Origin: JARYLZ01 sp964388275
GTDB taxonomy: Bacteria; Bacteroidota; Ignavibacteria; SZUA-365
Reading direction: 5' to 3'
Length of the DNA stretch: 64,000 bases
NCBI GenBank assembly: GCA_964388275.1
Contig: CAYLZD010000001.1
Span: 139,277-203,276 of the forward strand
In this document: positions 19,047-27,378 of the stretch, piece by piece
Numbering within the stretch: position 1 is the stretch's first letter
Layout: the number at the start of each line of letters is the position of its first letter
Notes under the pieces: generated by a model
Databases searched by the model: none
Told to the model about the DNA's origin: nothing
What the model saw: the letters and a program-made list of their open reading frames with translations, nothing else
Position numbers and translations under genes: made by a program

Positions 19047-19763
19047 TCACCGCAGCAGAGCGATACGGCCGGTTTTGACTCCTTGAACGTCGCGCAGGAC
19101 GGGATAATAGATCCCAGAAGGAAATCCCGACAGATCTGCTGTCATGTTGTACTTTCCAACTGCGAGTTCTCCATCATGGATACGCACTACCATTCGTCCC
19201 GCTGCATCGTACAACAGGAGTTCCGCCTTGCCTGCTTTCCCGATTTCAAAACCGATGCGCGCCGTGCCGGATTTGCCATCCAGGACTATGGTCAATTCCT
19301 TGCGATCCGGAACCGGTATTGACGCGACATCCTGGATGTGATAACAGGCGCCCGCCTTGCCTGAAGCTGCCATCGGACCCTCGGGCGCGCTGACGGTGAA
19401 GGTCACGCTGCCGATACGCATGAGCGTATCGAACGGATACATGAACTTCTTCCAGTACTGTCTGTAGACTTCCGCGGTATAACTGCCGGGGGCTAGCCCG
19501 GCTACTTTGGCCTCGAAATCGAAATTGCACATGCAGAGCGCCTTGTCACGATTAGTATCGCACTCCACAACCGTTATGGTAGACGGAGAAACCTGCACGT
19601 CGACCTTGAATTCGCAGCCGCAATTCTCGTAGGCGCCGATATTCAGAATTCTGACGGTATCGGCATCGAAACTTACGGATACGGTTTCAGGCCCCTGTGC
19701 CGCGGCAAAGGAAGCGCAGCAGAGAAATATCACAAGAGTCCTGCACATGGCGGCGCTCATCAT
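19047..19763 (-). CDS. Small secreted protein with type IX-like C-terminal sorting domain (paralogue of upstream gene)
   Basis: A 238-residue exported protein of unknown function. The signal peptide is at about residues 1-22 (ending AAAQ). A beta-rich domain contains five cysteines, in YENCGCEF, VECDTN and ALCMCNFDFE. It ends with an element resembling the Por/type A sorting domain (KAELLLYDAAGRMVV; GKYNMTADLSGFPSGIYY; GRIALLR). The start ATG overlaps the upstream paralogue's stop codon in an ATGA arrangement, so the two are translationally coupled. Both share the ENC...C-x-C-[ND]-FD-x-E pattern and a G-S/T-Y-T-A-x-V-x-R-x-Y-x-x-K core, indicating tandem duplication. It could be a small surface or extracellular protein; no enzyme motif is visible. 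Confidence 0.78.
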   Translation of the reverse strand: MMSAAMCRTLVIFLCCASFAAAQGPETVSVSFDADTVRILNIGAYENCGCEFKVDVQVSPSTITVVECDTNRDKALCMCNFDFEAKVAGLAPGSYTAEVYRQYWKKFMYPFDTLMRIGSVTFTVSAPEGPMAASGKAGACYHIQDVASIPVPDRKELTIVLDGKSGTARIGFEIGKAGKAELLLYDAAGRMVVRIHDGELAVGKYNMTADLSGFPSGIYYPVLRDVQGVKTGRIALLR

Positions 19764-20470
19764 CTGATAATGGCAAACATCGCGGCGGAGATGTGATCGG
19801 GCGCCTTTAGAACAATGTGATAAGTCCCGGCAGAAGGCAGAATTCCTGTGTCGAAAGTGAATTTGCTCCCGCCCTGAGCGATGATCCCAGAATAGACAAG
19901 CGCCACCCTCCTACCGACCGCGTCGAACACGGCCAGTTCGCAGTTCGCCGTTGCGTCCGCGTCGACCGCTATCAACGCAGATGCGCTCCGCAGAGGATTC
20001 GGTGAAACCGAAACGGTGTGACGGCGCGCGAAGGGCGGGCTGTCCAGACCTGTTATGCCGTGACAGTCGCCTTGTCTGGCAAGGAACGAAACGCCCGCGC
20101 CCGCGCCGGCTACGTTGAATGTCAGATAGCCGATCTCACGCATCGAATCGGCGGGATAATTGTACTTCGCGAGGTACTCCCTCCGGACAAAGGCGGTGTA
20201 CACTCCCGGCGGCAGCGCCGCCAGGGAAATTTCCAGGTCGAAATCGCAGATGCAGCGCATCTTCTCACGCACGGTATCTCTTTCGGTCAAGACGATTGAA
20301 AAACCGTCGACATCGACCGTGAAGTCAAAGCGGGCGGCGCAGTTCTCGGCCATGGCCGTGTTGCGTATCAACACCGTATCGCCTCGAATTTCCCATGACA
20401 GAGGTTCGGGGTCCTGGGCTGAAGCGGACGCCGCGATGAGGAACAAAGCCAAACAGACAGTGAATTTCAT
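19760..20470 (-). CDS. Small secreted protein, paralogue of the downstream gene
   Basis: A 236-residue exported protein of unknown function. I chose the ATG at 20470 because GGAGGAG lies directly upstream and it begins a clean signal peptide (MKFTVCLALFLIAASASAQ). An in-frame extension to 20509 adds 13 polar residues. The domain shares the ENCAARFDF and MRCICDFDLEIS cysteine-bearing motifs with its downstream neighbour. The C-terminal part (VSVSPNPLRSASALIAVD; CELAVFDAVGRRVALVYSG) is a recognisable type IX sorting-domain-like module. The two genes overlap by four bases. The pair is probably exported together to the cell surface. Confidence 0.8.
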   Translation of the reverse strand: MKFTVCLALFLIAASASAQDPEPLSWEIRGDTVLIRNTAMAENCAARFDFTVDVDGFSIVLTERDTVREKMRCICDFDLEISLAALPPGVYTAFVRREYLAKYNYPADSMREIGYLTFNVAGAGAGVSFLARQGDCHGITGLDSPPFARRHTVSVSPNPLRSASALIAVDADATANCELAVFDAVGRRVALVYSGIIAQGGSKFTFDTGILPSAGTYHIVLKAPDHISAAMFAIIR

Positions 20471-20585
20471 AGACTCCTCCTGTGCTAAGCGCAATATATC
20501 GTATGACACGCAATATGTTCATTAAGTTACAAGTTTCTCTTTATTGCGCGTCAAGGCCCGCATCATCGCTGTGAACGGCCGTCTG

Positions 20586-21533
20586 TCAGAACAGGTTTTT
20601 CCGCCAGAGGAAAAGCACCGCGGCACCCACGAGGATCACCGTCACCACTATTATGATGAAGAAGGCGAAGGGGCTCCCTTGGAACGGCAGTCCGATGTTC
20701 ATCCCGTAGAAACTCGAGATCATTGTCGGTATTGCCAGGACAATGGTGATCGAAGTAAGTAGCTTCATCACCATGTTCAAGTTGTTGGAGATCACCGAAG
20801 CGAAGGCGTCCATCAGCGAGCTGAGTATGCTGCTGTATATCTGCGTCATCTCCATAGCCTGGTCGAATTCTATCTGCACGTCCTCCAGGAATTCCTCTTC
20901 ATCCTCGGTCCAGGTGAACAGCTTCGACCTCATGAGCTTTCGTATGACGTTCTGGTTGGAGCGCAGCGAAGTCGTGAAATACACAAGAGACTTTTCGAGG
21001 CTGAGCAGTTCAAACAGTTCCTGGTTCTTGGTGGATCTGCGCAGGCGGATTTCATTCTCGTCGGTCTTGCGGTTGATATGCCGCAGGTAGCGCAGATAAT
21101 ATGTGGCTGTCTTCTCCAGGAGTTGGAGAAGGAAACGCGTGCGGTTCTCCGTCGTGAAGTTCTTGATGCGGTTCATCTTGAACTCCTCGAGAATCGGCGT
21201 CTTCTTGAGGCATACGGTTATTATGTGCTCACGAAGAAAAATGATGCCGAGCGGCAGTGTTTCAATGGCAAAATCGGTCGAGTCCGTCTCCGAGCTGAAC
21301 TCCACAACCGGTATGTCGATAATCAGAAGTATCTGATCCTCGTCCACCTCGATGCGTGAACGCTCCTCCGTGTCCAGAGGATCCTTGAGGTAGTCCAGTT
21401 CCACCTCGAGCATGCGCGAGATCCCTTGTATCTCGGCCTCGGTCGGAGCGAGCAAGTCTATCCAGCATCCTTTCCGGATTTTTTCCGTCGGAGAGAAGCG
21501 CTCTTTGTCCGAGGAATAATAGATTTCCACCAT
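20586..21533 (-). CDS. corA: CorA-family magnesium/cobalt transporter
   Basis: A pentameric divalent-cation channel of the inner membrane, mainly for Mg2+ uptake. The 315 residues have the usual layout: an N-terminal alpha/beta cytoplasmic domain, a long stalk helix, and two C-terminal membrane spans (about 255-275 and 290-312). The signature YGMN pore motif is present, followed by the GLPFQGSP loop. The C-terminus is the typical short basic tail (LWRKNLF). The ATG at 21533 yields the usual N-terminus. A sigma-70-like promoter, a 5' hairpin and an upstream 18-bp palindrome precede it. CorA is often regulated in response to Mg2+, but nothing in the leader identifies a known riboswitch. Confidence 0.94.
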   Translation of the reverse strand: MVEIYYSSDKERFSPTEKIRKGCWIDLLAPTEAEIQGISRMLEVELDYLKDPLDTEERSRIEVDEDQILLIIDIPVVEFSSETDSTDFAIETLPLGIIFLREHIITVCLKKTPILEEFKMNRIKNFTTENRTRFLLQLLEKTATYYLRYLRHINRKTDENEIRLRRSTKNQELFELLSLEKSLVYFTTSLRSNQNVIRKLMRSKLFTWTEDEEEFLEDVQIEFDQAMEMTQIYSSILSSLMDAFASVISNNLNMVMKLLTSITIVLAIPTMISSFYGMNIGLPFQGSPFAFFIIIVVTVILVGAAVLFLWRKNLF

Positions 21534-21585
21534 TTGCCGCTGCAGCCCTGGCTTGTAAGGTATATGTGATTCGCGTCTGAAGGAA

Positions 21586-21599
21586 GCGCATTTATGCGC
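21586..21599 (-). promoter_or_regulatory. Short perfect hairpin in the corA leader
   Basis: The sequence GCGCAT-TT-ATGCGC is a perfect 6-bp inverted repeat around the predicted corA transcription start. It could be a protein site or an mRNA 5' hairpin. Confidence 0.35.
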
Positions 21600-21606
21600 A
21601 AGCTTT

Positions 21607-21636
21607 ATAATATGGGATTTTCACCTTTCATCTCAA
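21607..21636 (-). promoter_or_regulatory. Sigma-70-like corA promoter
   Basis: On the minus strand, TTGAGA (21636-21631) and TATTAT (21612-21607) are separated by 18 bases. The start site would fall near 21600, about 67 bases before the corA ATG. Confidence 0.45.
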
Positions 21637-21651
21637 AGCCGATCAGAATCA

Positions 21652-21669
21652 TGCTTCAAATTTGAAGCA
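21652..21669. promoter_or_regulatory. 18-bp perfect palindrome upstream of corA
   Basis: TGCTTCAAATTTGAAGCA is a perfect palindrome 15 bases upstream of the predicted corA -35 element. Its length and placement fit an activator or repressor dimer site. The rest of the 345-bp gap (21534-21878) shows no gene. Confidence 0.45.
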
Positions 21670-21878
21670 CCCGAAAAGCATGAAGGATCATGCGGCTGCA
21701 GGTCACCAGCGCGCGTGCGCGTCTTTCAGGCGGACATCAACCCCGCTGCCGGATGTCTGTTTCAGACTTTATCCGGACTGTCCCGATTTTCCGGCGGTAT
21801 TTGCGTAACCACACAACACAGCCCCGAGGGCCGGGCCGCAGAAGCGTTCAGGTACGTCCTTGCCGGTGCTATGCTGCG

Positions 21879-22889
21879 TTACTTGACCTTTAAAGAGGCC
21901 ACGCTCCGCTCGAAAACAGGCAGAAAAGCCGTGCGCATAGGAGCATAGAAATTGACGATGGTGCGGATCACCTTGTCGTCCTTCACGAAAAAGTAGGCAC
22001 GGCTGGAAATATTCTTCGCGGGACTGTAATTCAGGAAAAGCGTCTTCTGGCCGTCAATGGTCGACTGCCCCTTCGAGATCACCTTGTAGAACTTCTCGTT
22101 TTGCTCGAATACCTTGTCCACGTTCAGGCCCTTTGCGGGAAGAATATCGACCCGAATTATGCAATCCTGACGCAATCCCTTCAATTCGAGAGAAAACTTG
22201 GCCTCTCCCTTGGGCTTTGGGGTTGCAGCATCGAAGTTGCTCGGATACGAGATGCGCAGCGCAAAGTTGTCGAAGGTGTCGAACTCCTCGGAAGGGATGC
22301 TCGGATCCACCCCGGGTTCCGTCGTTTTCGGTTTCGGTAAGTGCAGAGTGGCCATCAGAGAATCCCACGCGACCTTGTACGGCTCGTACATCTCGTTGAA
22401 AGCCGAGTATTGGGCGAAGTACATGAAGGAATCCTTCATGGCGATCACACGCGTTGTCGTAACCTTGTTTTCCTTCGTGTATCGGCCGGCGAAGTTGATC
22501 ATCATGCCTTCCAGGTCCTGCAGCTGCATCGCCTTCACTTCGTTGACGAGGAACCCCTGAGCGGACTTTTCCTGCTTGAAGGCTTCGACGTATGCCTCTA
22601 TGGTCTTGAGAGTGTCCATCCTCTCCCGGCCCACCGTCAATTCCACTCCATCCGGTTTGCTCGAGTACGGGTCGAAGAACTTCTCTGCCGCCGCTTGTGA
22701 CGAGTAGACCTTCACGATACCGCCTTCGGCGTTGGCGACCCATCCCTTTGGATGCGAGAACGAAATCCTGTAATACGGGTCCTGGTAGGTGTCCCATTCG
22801 GCGATTTCCGCCACTTCCACTTTCTTGCCGCAACCGGCGACAACGATCATGGCGATGAGTGCGGTGATTATCGTGCGCAGACGAGTCAT
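21879..22889 (-). CDS. PsbP-like lipoprotein with two related domains
   Basis: A 336-residue exported lipoprotein of unknown role. The lipoprotein signal ends VVAGC (Cys20). Two successive domains follow, each starting with a pattern like YYRISFSHPKGW / FALRISYPSNF and continuing through beta strands, as in PsbP/MOG1-type folds. The second begins near residue 205. Each contains a stretch about converting or tolerating a small helix-sheet sandwich (for example the FYKVISKGQSTIDGQKTLFLNY segment). It is the last gene of the long STAS-exbB-tonB-TPR transcription unit, 235 bases after the TPR gene. The periplasmic partner is unknown. The domain name is by resemblance only. Confidence 0.75.
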   Translation of the reverse strand: MTRLRTIITALIAMIVVAGCGKKVEVAEIAEWDTYQDPYYRISFSHPKGWVANAEGGIVKVYSSQAAAEKFFDPYSSKPDGVELTVGRERMDTLKTIEAYVEAFKQEKSAQGFLVNEVKAMQLQDLEGMMINFAGRYTKENKVTTTRVIAMKDSFMYFAQYSAFNEMYEPYKVAWDSLMATLHLPKPKTTEPGVDPSIPSEEFDTFDNFALRISYPSNFDAATPKPKGEAKFSLELKGLRQDCIIRVDILPAKGLNVDKVFEQNEKFYKVISKGQSTIDGQKTLFLNYSPAKNISSRAYFFVKDDKVIRTIVNFYAPMRTAFLPVFERSVASLKVK

Positions 22890-23124
22890 GGTCGTATTCC
22901 GCTGCTTTTGTGATTGAAAATTGTCATATTCGGACCGAATTTCCGAAAAAGATTATTGAAAAACGAATCCGCGGTTTCATGGGTTGCGCGCGGTGCTATG
23001 GAAGCGCACACTTTCGGATTTACGCGGTAACGCGCAAATACCGGCCGGGCTTTCCACTCCGTCAGAGCGCGGCTGACGATCTGCTTCATTCGGAGAGATT
23101 CCGGGCGGTAATCGGATTTACAGA

Positions 23125-24789
23125 TCACTTATTCAAGATCTCGAGGCCTTTCTTCGCTTCCTTGTCGCCGGGACAGAGCTCGAGCACTTTCCTGTAACCG
23201 CGAATGGCGTCGTCCTTGCGGTTCATATTCTGGAGAGTCTGCGCTCTCCAGAGGTGATATTGGCAGTTGTTCGGATCGAAGCGGGTCGCCTTGGTAAGGA
23301 AATCCAGAGCCGCGTCGAAGCGTTTGTCGATAAGCTGATTTACTCCGATAATCCCGTGGGCCTCGCCGAGGGATCTTGCGTATTTTTCGGGTTCGCCGGC
23401 CGCGAGTTCGATCACCTTCTGGTATGAACGGAGAGCTTCCCGAGTCTGATCGATACGCGACAGCGCCTGGGCGAGGAACTGCCATCCCTGCACGTAATCG
23501 GGCTTTTCTGCCACAACTTCGCGCAATGATGCTATCGCCAAGTCCCATTTCTGAAGCTGCATATTGCAGAGAGCGAAATTGAGTCGGGAAGCCAGATGCG
23601 TGGAATCCAGACCCAGGCGCTTTTGGAAGGCGCCGGCCGCGTCTTCCCATTTCTGCAGCCGCATGTAGGCCGAACCGAGATCCCCGAGCACTTGTCCGAG
23701 ATCCGGTTTCAGCTCGAGTATGCGCTGGAGCTGCGCGATGCCGTTTTCATCCTGCTTCAAGCGGAACAGCGACTGCGCGTACAGATATCTCTCGTCGAGC
23801 CCGAGCGAGTCCTTCTCATCGAGGATGCCGTATGATTTCACGGCTTCTTCCGCGTTCCCATCGCTGTCGGCCATCATGCGAGCGTATATGCGCAAGGCCT
23901 TGACCGATCCTGGGTCCTCGGCGAGGACACTCTTGACGACGGCCAGCACCTCGGCCCGGTTGCCGTTCTTGCTGCTCCGATAAAGGGCTTCCATGTAGAA
24001 TGGCCGCATGTCCTTGTCGTCCGGATTCTGTTCGAGGTATTTGCCGAACAGCAGCGCCGAGTTCTCAAACTGCCCGGAAGCATAGTAGAGCTTGGCAAGA
24101 TCGAGCGTCGCGACGAGGTTCGTACTGTCGAGGGAGAGCACCCGTTGATATGTGATGCCGGCTTCGCCGTATCTGCGTTCTTTCATGTACGCCTGGGCGA
24201 GTTTGAAATTGACGCCCTCGTCGAGCGAGTCTACGGCCACGATCTTCTCGTATTGTATGGCGGCCATGGTGGGTATGGCCTGTTTCATATACGCGTCGCC
24301 GAGCCCTTCGAGCGCGCGCAGATTGCCGGGATCAGTATCGATGGCACGCGTGAAAATGACAATCGCCTGTTGCAGGGAATCCATGGCGAGCATGACATGT
24401 CCCAGCTCGGTAAGAAGCGAGGGGTCGTTCTTGCGCTTCTTGAGTCCGCTGCGCAGAGACTTGTATGCCTCATCGGACTTATTCGCCTGTACCAGCGCGC
24501 GCGCTATCACTATGTAACCGTCGGGCCTGCCGTCATCGAGTTTGACGGCTCTCTGGCCTGCGATCTGAGCGCTGTCGAGTTTGCCGAGACGCACATAGGC
24601 GCGTCCGAGCGTCGCGACGGCATCGAGATTCTTCGGCGATGCTTCGACCATGCGCAGCAGTTCGGGCAGCGCCTCCGCTGCTCTGCCTGTACGCACGAGC
24701 GTCTGCAGGTGCTGCAAGTCGCCTTGGCCGAAAGCCGGCCGCGCGACGCATAACAGCGCGGCGATTGTCAGAAGACGGAGTGCTTTCAT
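23125..24789 (-). CDS. Exported tetratricopeptide-repeat protein of the ExbB-TonB operon
   Basis: A 554-residue periplasmic TPR scaffold. A signal peptide occupies about residues 1-22 (ending AFGQ). The rest is about a dozen to fifteen tandem 34-residue TPR units, recognisable by patterns such as LLTELGHVMLAMDSLQQAI and ALEGLGDAYMKQ. GAGGAG lies 9 bases before the ATG at 24789, embedded in the end of the upstream PstS-like gene (gap six bases). In Bacteroidota and relatives this gene commonly follows exbB-exbD-exbD-tonB and a PstS-like gene, suggesting a scaffold role in energy-coupled outer-membrane transport. No catalytic motif. Confidence 0.9.
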   Translation of the reverse strand: MKALRLLTIAALLCVARPAFGQGDLQHLQTLVRTGRAAEALPELLRMVEASPKNLDAVATLGRAYVRLGKLDSAQIAGQRAVKLDDGRPDGYIVIARALVQANKSDEAYKSLRSGLKKRKNDPSLLTELGHVMLAMDSLQQAIVIFTRAIDTDPGNLRALEGLGDAYMKQAIPTMAAIQYEKIVAVDSLDEGVNFKLAQAYMKERRYGEAGITYQRVLSLDSTNLVATLDLAKLYYASGQFENSALLFGKYLEQNPDDKDMRPFYMEALYRSSKNGNRAEVLAVVKSVLAEDPGSVKALRIYARMMADSDGNAEEAVKSYGILDEKDSLGLDERYLYAQSLFRLKQDENGIAQLQRILELKPDLGQVLGDLGSAYMRLQKWEDAAGAFQKRLGLDSTHLASRLNFALCNMQLQKWDLAIASLREVVAEKPDYVQGWQFLAQALSRIDQTREALRSYQKVIELAAGEPEKYARSLGEAHGIIGVNQLIDKRFDAALDFLTKATRFDPNNCQYHLWRAQTLQNMNRKDDAIRGYRKVLELCPGDKEAKKGLEILNK

Positions 24790-24795
24790 GACTGT

Positions 24796-25731
24796 TTACT
24801 CCTCGCGTAGTTGGACCAGACGCACCGGTTGTTGCTTCGGCGCCAGGCCCGCGTTCAGGAAGATTTTCTGCCCTGGATAGCTCGCCATGAATGTGGCGAA
24901 GCCTGTCGGCAGTCCCATCCTCTTGGCTATGTAATAAGCGTGGACGGGATAGTGATACGGGTATTTGCCCTGATAAATATTCGCCTGATGCATTCTGACG
25001 TAAGAGAGACCGCCTGTGGCCGAATCCACGGCTTCTACGTTCAGAATACGGATCGGGTCGGATGTGTCGCGCACGGCGGCGACAGACACAATACCGAAAC
25101 CCTTTTTTCTTCGAGCGACGAATTCCACTGTAGCTCTTTGAGAATCGGCGAGGAAAGAGAGTGGGAGATCCGTCCGAACGGGGAAAAAGTTGCGCGTCAG
25201 GAGCTCGTAAGTGCCGGAGTTCCTGCCCGTGCAGGCGACCTCGATTATGCCTGCCGTTGACGAACCCTCCACCTCTTTCCAATCTTTAAGCGTCCCGGTG
25301 ATGATTCCTCTCAACGCGGCCTGGGATATGTCGGATACGGGATTTTCACGGTTGACTATGAAGGCGAGCGCATCCTCCGCGACGTGAAGATCCTTGATTT
25401 CGAGACCGGCCTTTTCAGCCACGGCCATTTCCTCGTCGTTGAGCGGCCTGTCGATGCAGATGAAGCGGACGCTGTCGTTGAGCAGCTGCACGACGGCATC
25501 CCTAGTCGAGGTAATGCCCAGCGTGATGTTCGTGGAGGAATACACGCTGGAAAACTCGTCCACCTGCCGGCGCATGACGGATGCCTGAGATTCGCTCGCA
25601 AGAATGTGCAGACGGCCGCTGGTCGGCGTTTCCTCCCTCGGTCTGTCGCAACCGTAAAAGGCCGTCGCGGCCAGCATGGAAGCCGTGCACACGAGCGAAT
25701 AGACCGCTTCAGGGACTCTGAACGTCTTCAT
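24796..25731 (-). CDS. PstS-like phosphate-binding lipoprotein
   Basis: A 311-residue solute-binding protein resembling the PstS / PBP-like domain that binds phosphate or a similar oxyanion. The start is placed at the ATG at 25731, which has GGAGGAAAG upstream. It gives an N-terminal hydrophobic segment ending FYGC, a plausible lipobox at about residues 25-28. The domain carries TSTRDAVVQLLNDSVRFICIDRPLNDEE, the SDISQAALRGIITGTLKDWKEV segment typical of the family, and the RNSGTYELL motif (phosphate-contacting S/T-G-T). No pst ABC permease genes are nearby. It sits instead in the exbB-exbD-exbD-tonB operon, overlapping the upstream small membrane gene by 23 bases. It may deliver or sense a ligand rather than feed an ABC transporter. 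Confidence 0.88.
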   Translation of the reverse strand: MKTFRVPEAVYSLVCTASMLAATAFYGCDRPREETPTSGRLHILASESQASVMRRQVDEFSSVYSSTNITLGITSTRDAVVQLLNDSVRFICIDRPLNDEEMAVAEKAGLEIKDLHVAEDALAFIVNRENPVSDISQAALRGIITGTLKDWKEVEGSSTAGIIEVACTGRNSGTYELLTRNFFPVRTDLPLSFLADSQRATVEFVARRKKGFGIVSVAAVRDTSDPIRILNVEAVDSATGGLSYVRMHQANIYQGKYPYHYPVHAYYIAKRMGLPTGFATFMASYPGQKIFLNAGLAPKQQPVRLVQLREE

Positions 25732-25936
25732 CTTTCCTCCCGGCCTGCTTCTGTTGCGTCCAAGTGATGATTCCGCGGTACGCGGCGAGCAGGACAAGCA
25801 CAATGCCGAACATGATGCGCAATTCCGACGGCACGCCCGGGGGCAGAAGGAAGCCGGTCAGCACTATCACGGCCGCGAGAGCGCTGAGCGAGGCCAGAGC
25901 GTAACCGAAGATCCTGTGAAAAGTCGTGTTTCGCAT
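25709..25936 (-). CDS. Small two-span membrane protein
   Basis: A 75-residue protein with two hydrophobic helices, about residues 10-31 (YALASLSALAAVIVLTGFLL) and 37-56 (SELRIMFGIVLVLLAAYRGI), and a basic polar tail. It lies between tonB and the PstS-like gene, overlapping the latter by 23 bases, so co-translation is likely. A 161-bp gap separates it from tonB. Genes of this size and layout occur at the same place in related operons, but I know of no function. It may anchor or bridge the PstS-like lipoprotein and the ExbBD-TonB complex. Confidence 0.8.
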   Translation of the reverse strand: MRNTTFHRIFGYALASLSALAAVIVLTGFLLPPGVPSELRIMFGIVLVLLAAYRGIITWTQQKQAGRKDEDVQSP

Positions 25937-26097
25937 ACAAGTTCAGATACAATGGTGCAAAATCCGTGCCCGCCGCAAACACGTCGGAATATTGAGAAAG
26001 CGCGCGTGCAGGCAGGATTTCCGGCAGTGGAAGCGCAAGGCCGGACGCCGCATGTCCAGTTTTCCGGACGGCGTCCCGGCCCGCTTCCACATCCATG

Positions 26098-26856
26098 TCA
26101 CCTGCCGGCGTCCTTCAGACGGAACCGGAACGGGACAGAGACCCAGACATCCACCGGCTTTTTCTGCTGCAGGGCGGGAGTGAACACCCACTGCATCGCA
26201 GCGTCGATCGCGGCCTGATTGAAGACTTCGGCATCTGATTTCAGAATCACCGCTTTCTTGACCTTGCCTTCTTTGGTGACCCACATTTTCAGAAAAACGG
26301 TGCCTTCCAGCTCGGCGCGGAGAGCGATGTCCGGATATTTCGGACTGACCTGTTTCACGGCGACGGGTTCCTGCTCGAAAGGCACGAAATCCGCCGGCGG
26401 TTCGTCGAGTTTCAGTTCCCTTTCGACCTCCTTGTCGACCTTGAAATCGCCGAGATCGACCTGCGCGCCGCTGCCGGAACCGTCGCCCACATTGGCGCCG
26501 ATGTTGGACAATTCGGTCTGCGTTGCGATAGTCTGCTCAGGGCTCACTTCGGCGTCCGGCACGGGAACCGGGATGCCGATGGTGGGTTTGACCGCCGGGC
26601 CGGACACGGCAACGGCGGGCGCGGCTTCGCTGGCCACGGATGGAGGCGGTCCCAGTTCGCTGTACTTGAGAATGCGGACGGTGACCATCGGTTCTTCCTC
26701 TTCCGCCAAAAGTATGGAGAGATGATAACTGCCGACAGCCATCAGATGGAATATGACTGCGATCAGCAGGGCTATGATCATGAACTTCTGCGCATTCTGC
26801 TTGAGTTCAATGCCCCCGTAAGGACCCGCGTATGCGACGAAATATGCTTCTGACAT
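26098..26856 (-). CDS. TonB energy transducer
   Basis: Transmits proton-motive force from ExbB/ExbD to outer-membrane TonB-dependent receptors. The 252 residues have one N-terminal membrane anchor (about 25-48, FMIIALLIAVIFHLMAVGSY), a proline/acid-rich periplasmic linker (about 65-165) and a C-terminal TonB_C domain (PKYPDIALRAELEGTVFLKMWVTKEGKVKKAVILKS; AAIDAAMQWVFTPA). AAGGAG precedes the ATG. It is part of the exbB-exbD-exbD-tonB series, 15 bases after the second exbD. The TonB-dependent receptor at 54936 is a possible client; other clients would lie elsewhere. Confidence 0.94.
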   Translation of the reverse strand: MSEAYFVAYAGPYGGIELKQNAQKFMIIALLIAVIFHLMAVGSYHLSILLAEEEEPMVTVRILKYSELGPPPSVASEAAPAVAVSGPAVKPTIGIPVPVPDAEVSPEQTIATQTELSNIGANVGDGSGSGAQVDLGDFKVDKEVERELKLDEPPADFVPFEQEPVAVKQVSPKYPDIALRAELEGTVFLKMWVTKEGKVKKAVILKSDAEVFNQAAIDAAMQWVFTPALQQKKPVDVWVSVPFRFRLKDAGR

Positions 26857-26871
26857 TGCTGACGCTCCTTT

Positions 26872-27369
26872 CTACAGCGCTTGCGCCTTCTTGATCTGGT
26901 CCTTGTCCTCGGGCAGCATCGGCGCGAGAGTAAATCGCGTGATGTTGGCGAGGTTGAGTTCGTCCATGATATTGACCATCATGTCATATTTGCCGTCGCG
27001 GTCGACCTTGATCAGCGTGATGAGCTTCGGGTTGGAACGGACCATCCCCGCCAGAAGTGCGCGGAAATCGGCGAACTTCACTTCCTTCAGCGGTTCGGTG
27101 CCCGTATTGTACCAGATTTTGCCGTCAGGGTCGCATCGCACGGTCAGGAGGTTGGATTCGGCGACTTCGATCTGGGTTTCCATGTCCGGAGGAAGGTTGA
27201 TCTCCATCGTCTGCGGTTTGCTGAACACCGTTGTCAACATGAAGAAGGTGAGAAGCAGGAACGCGATATCCACCATCGGCGTCATGTCGATGCGGATGGC
27301 TATTCTGGCTTTTTTCTTCTTCTTGCCTTTTTTTGATGCTGCGGATTCTTTGACTTCTACTTCACCCAT
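26872..27369 (-). CDS. exbD: ExbD/TolR-family biopolymer transport protein (second copy)
   Basis: A proton-channel subunit of the TonB-energising complex. The 165 residues start with a Lys-rich cytoplasmic tail (KKGKKKKKAR), followed by one membrane helix. The helix carries the essential Asp in the motif RIDMTPMVDIAFLLLTFFML (about residues 28-47). A periplasmic domain ends in the usual IKVDRDGKYDMMVNIMDELN type sequence. It begins nine bases after the first exbD, with AGGAGG as ribosome binding site. Two ExbD copies in tandem are normal in Bacteroidota operons of this type. Confidence 0.94.
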   Translation of the reverse strand: MGEVEVKESAASKKGKKKKKARIAIRIDMTPMVDIAFLLLTFFMLTTVFSKPQTMEINLPPDMETQIEVAESNLLTVRCDPDGKIWYNTGTEPLKEVKFADFRALLAGMVRSNPKLITLIKVDRDGKYDMMVNIMDELNLANITRFTLAPMLPEDKDQIKKAQAL

Positions 27370-27378
27370 CGCGGCCTC

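Noticed and set aside
22886..23128. An 80-residue minus-strand frame bridging the TPR gene and the PsbP-like lipoprotein with four-base overlaps at both ends (GTGA and ATGA)
   Set aside because: The arrangement is suggestive, but no ribosome binding site, hydrophobic segment or family pattern is visible, codon use is unremarkable, and the opposite strand is open over much of the same stretch. Conservation data would be needed.
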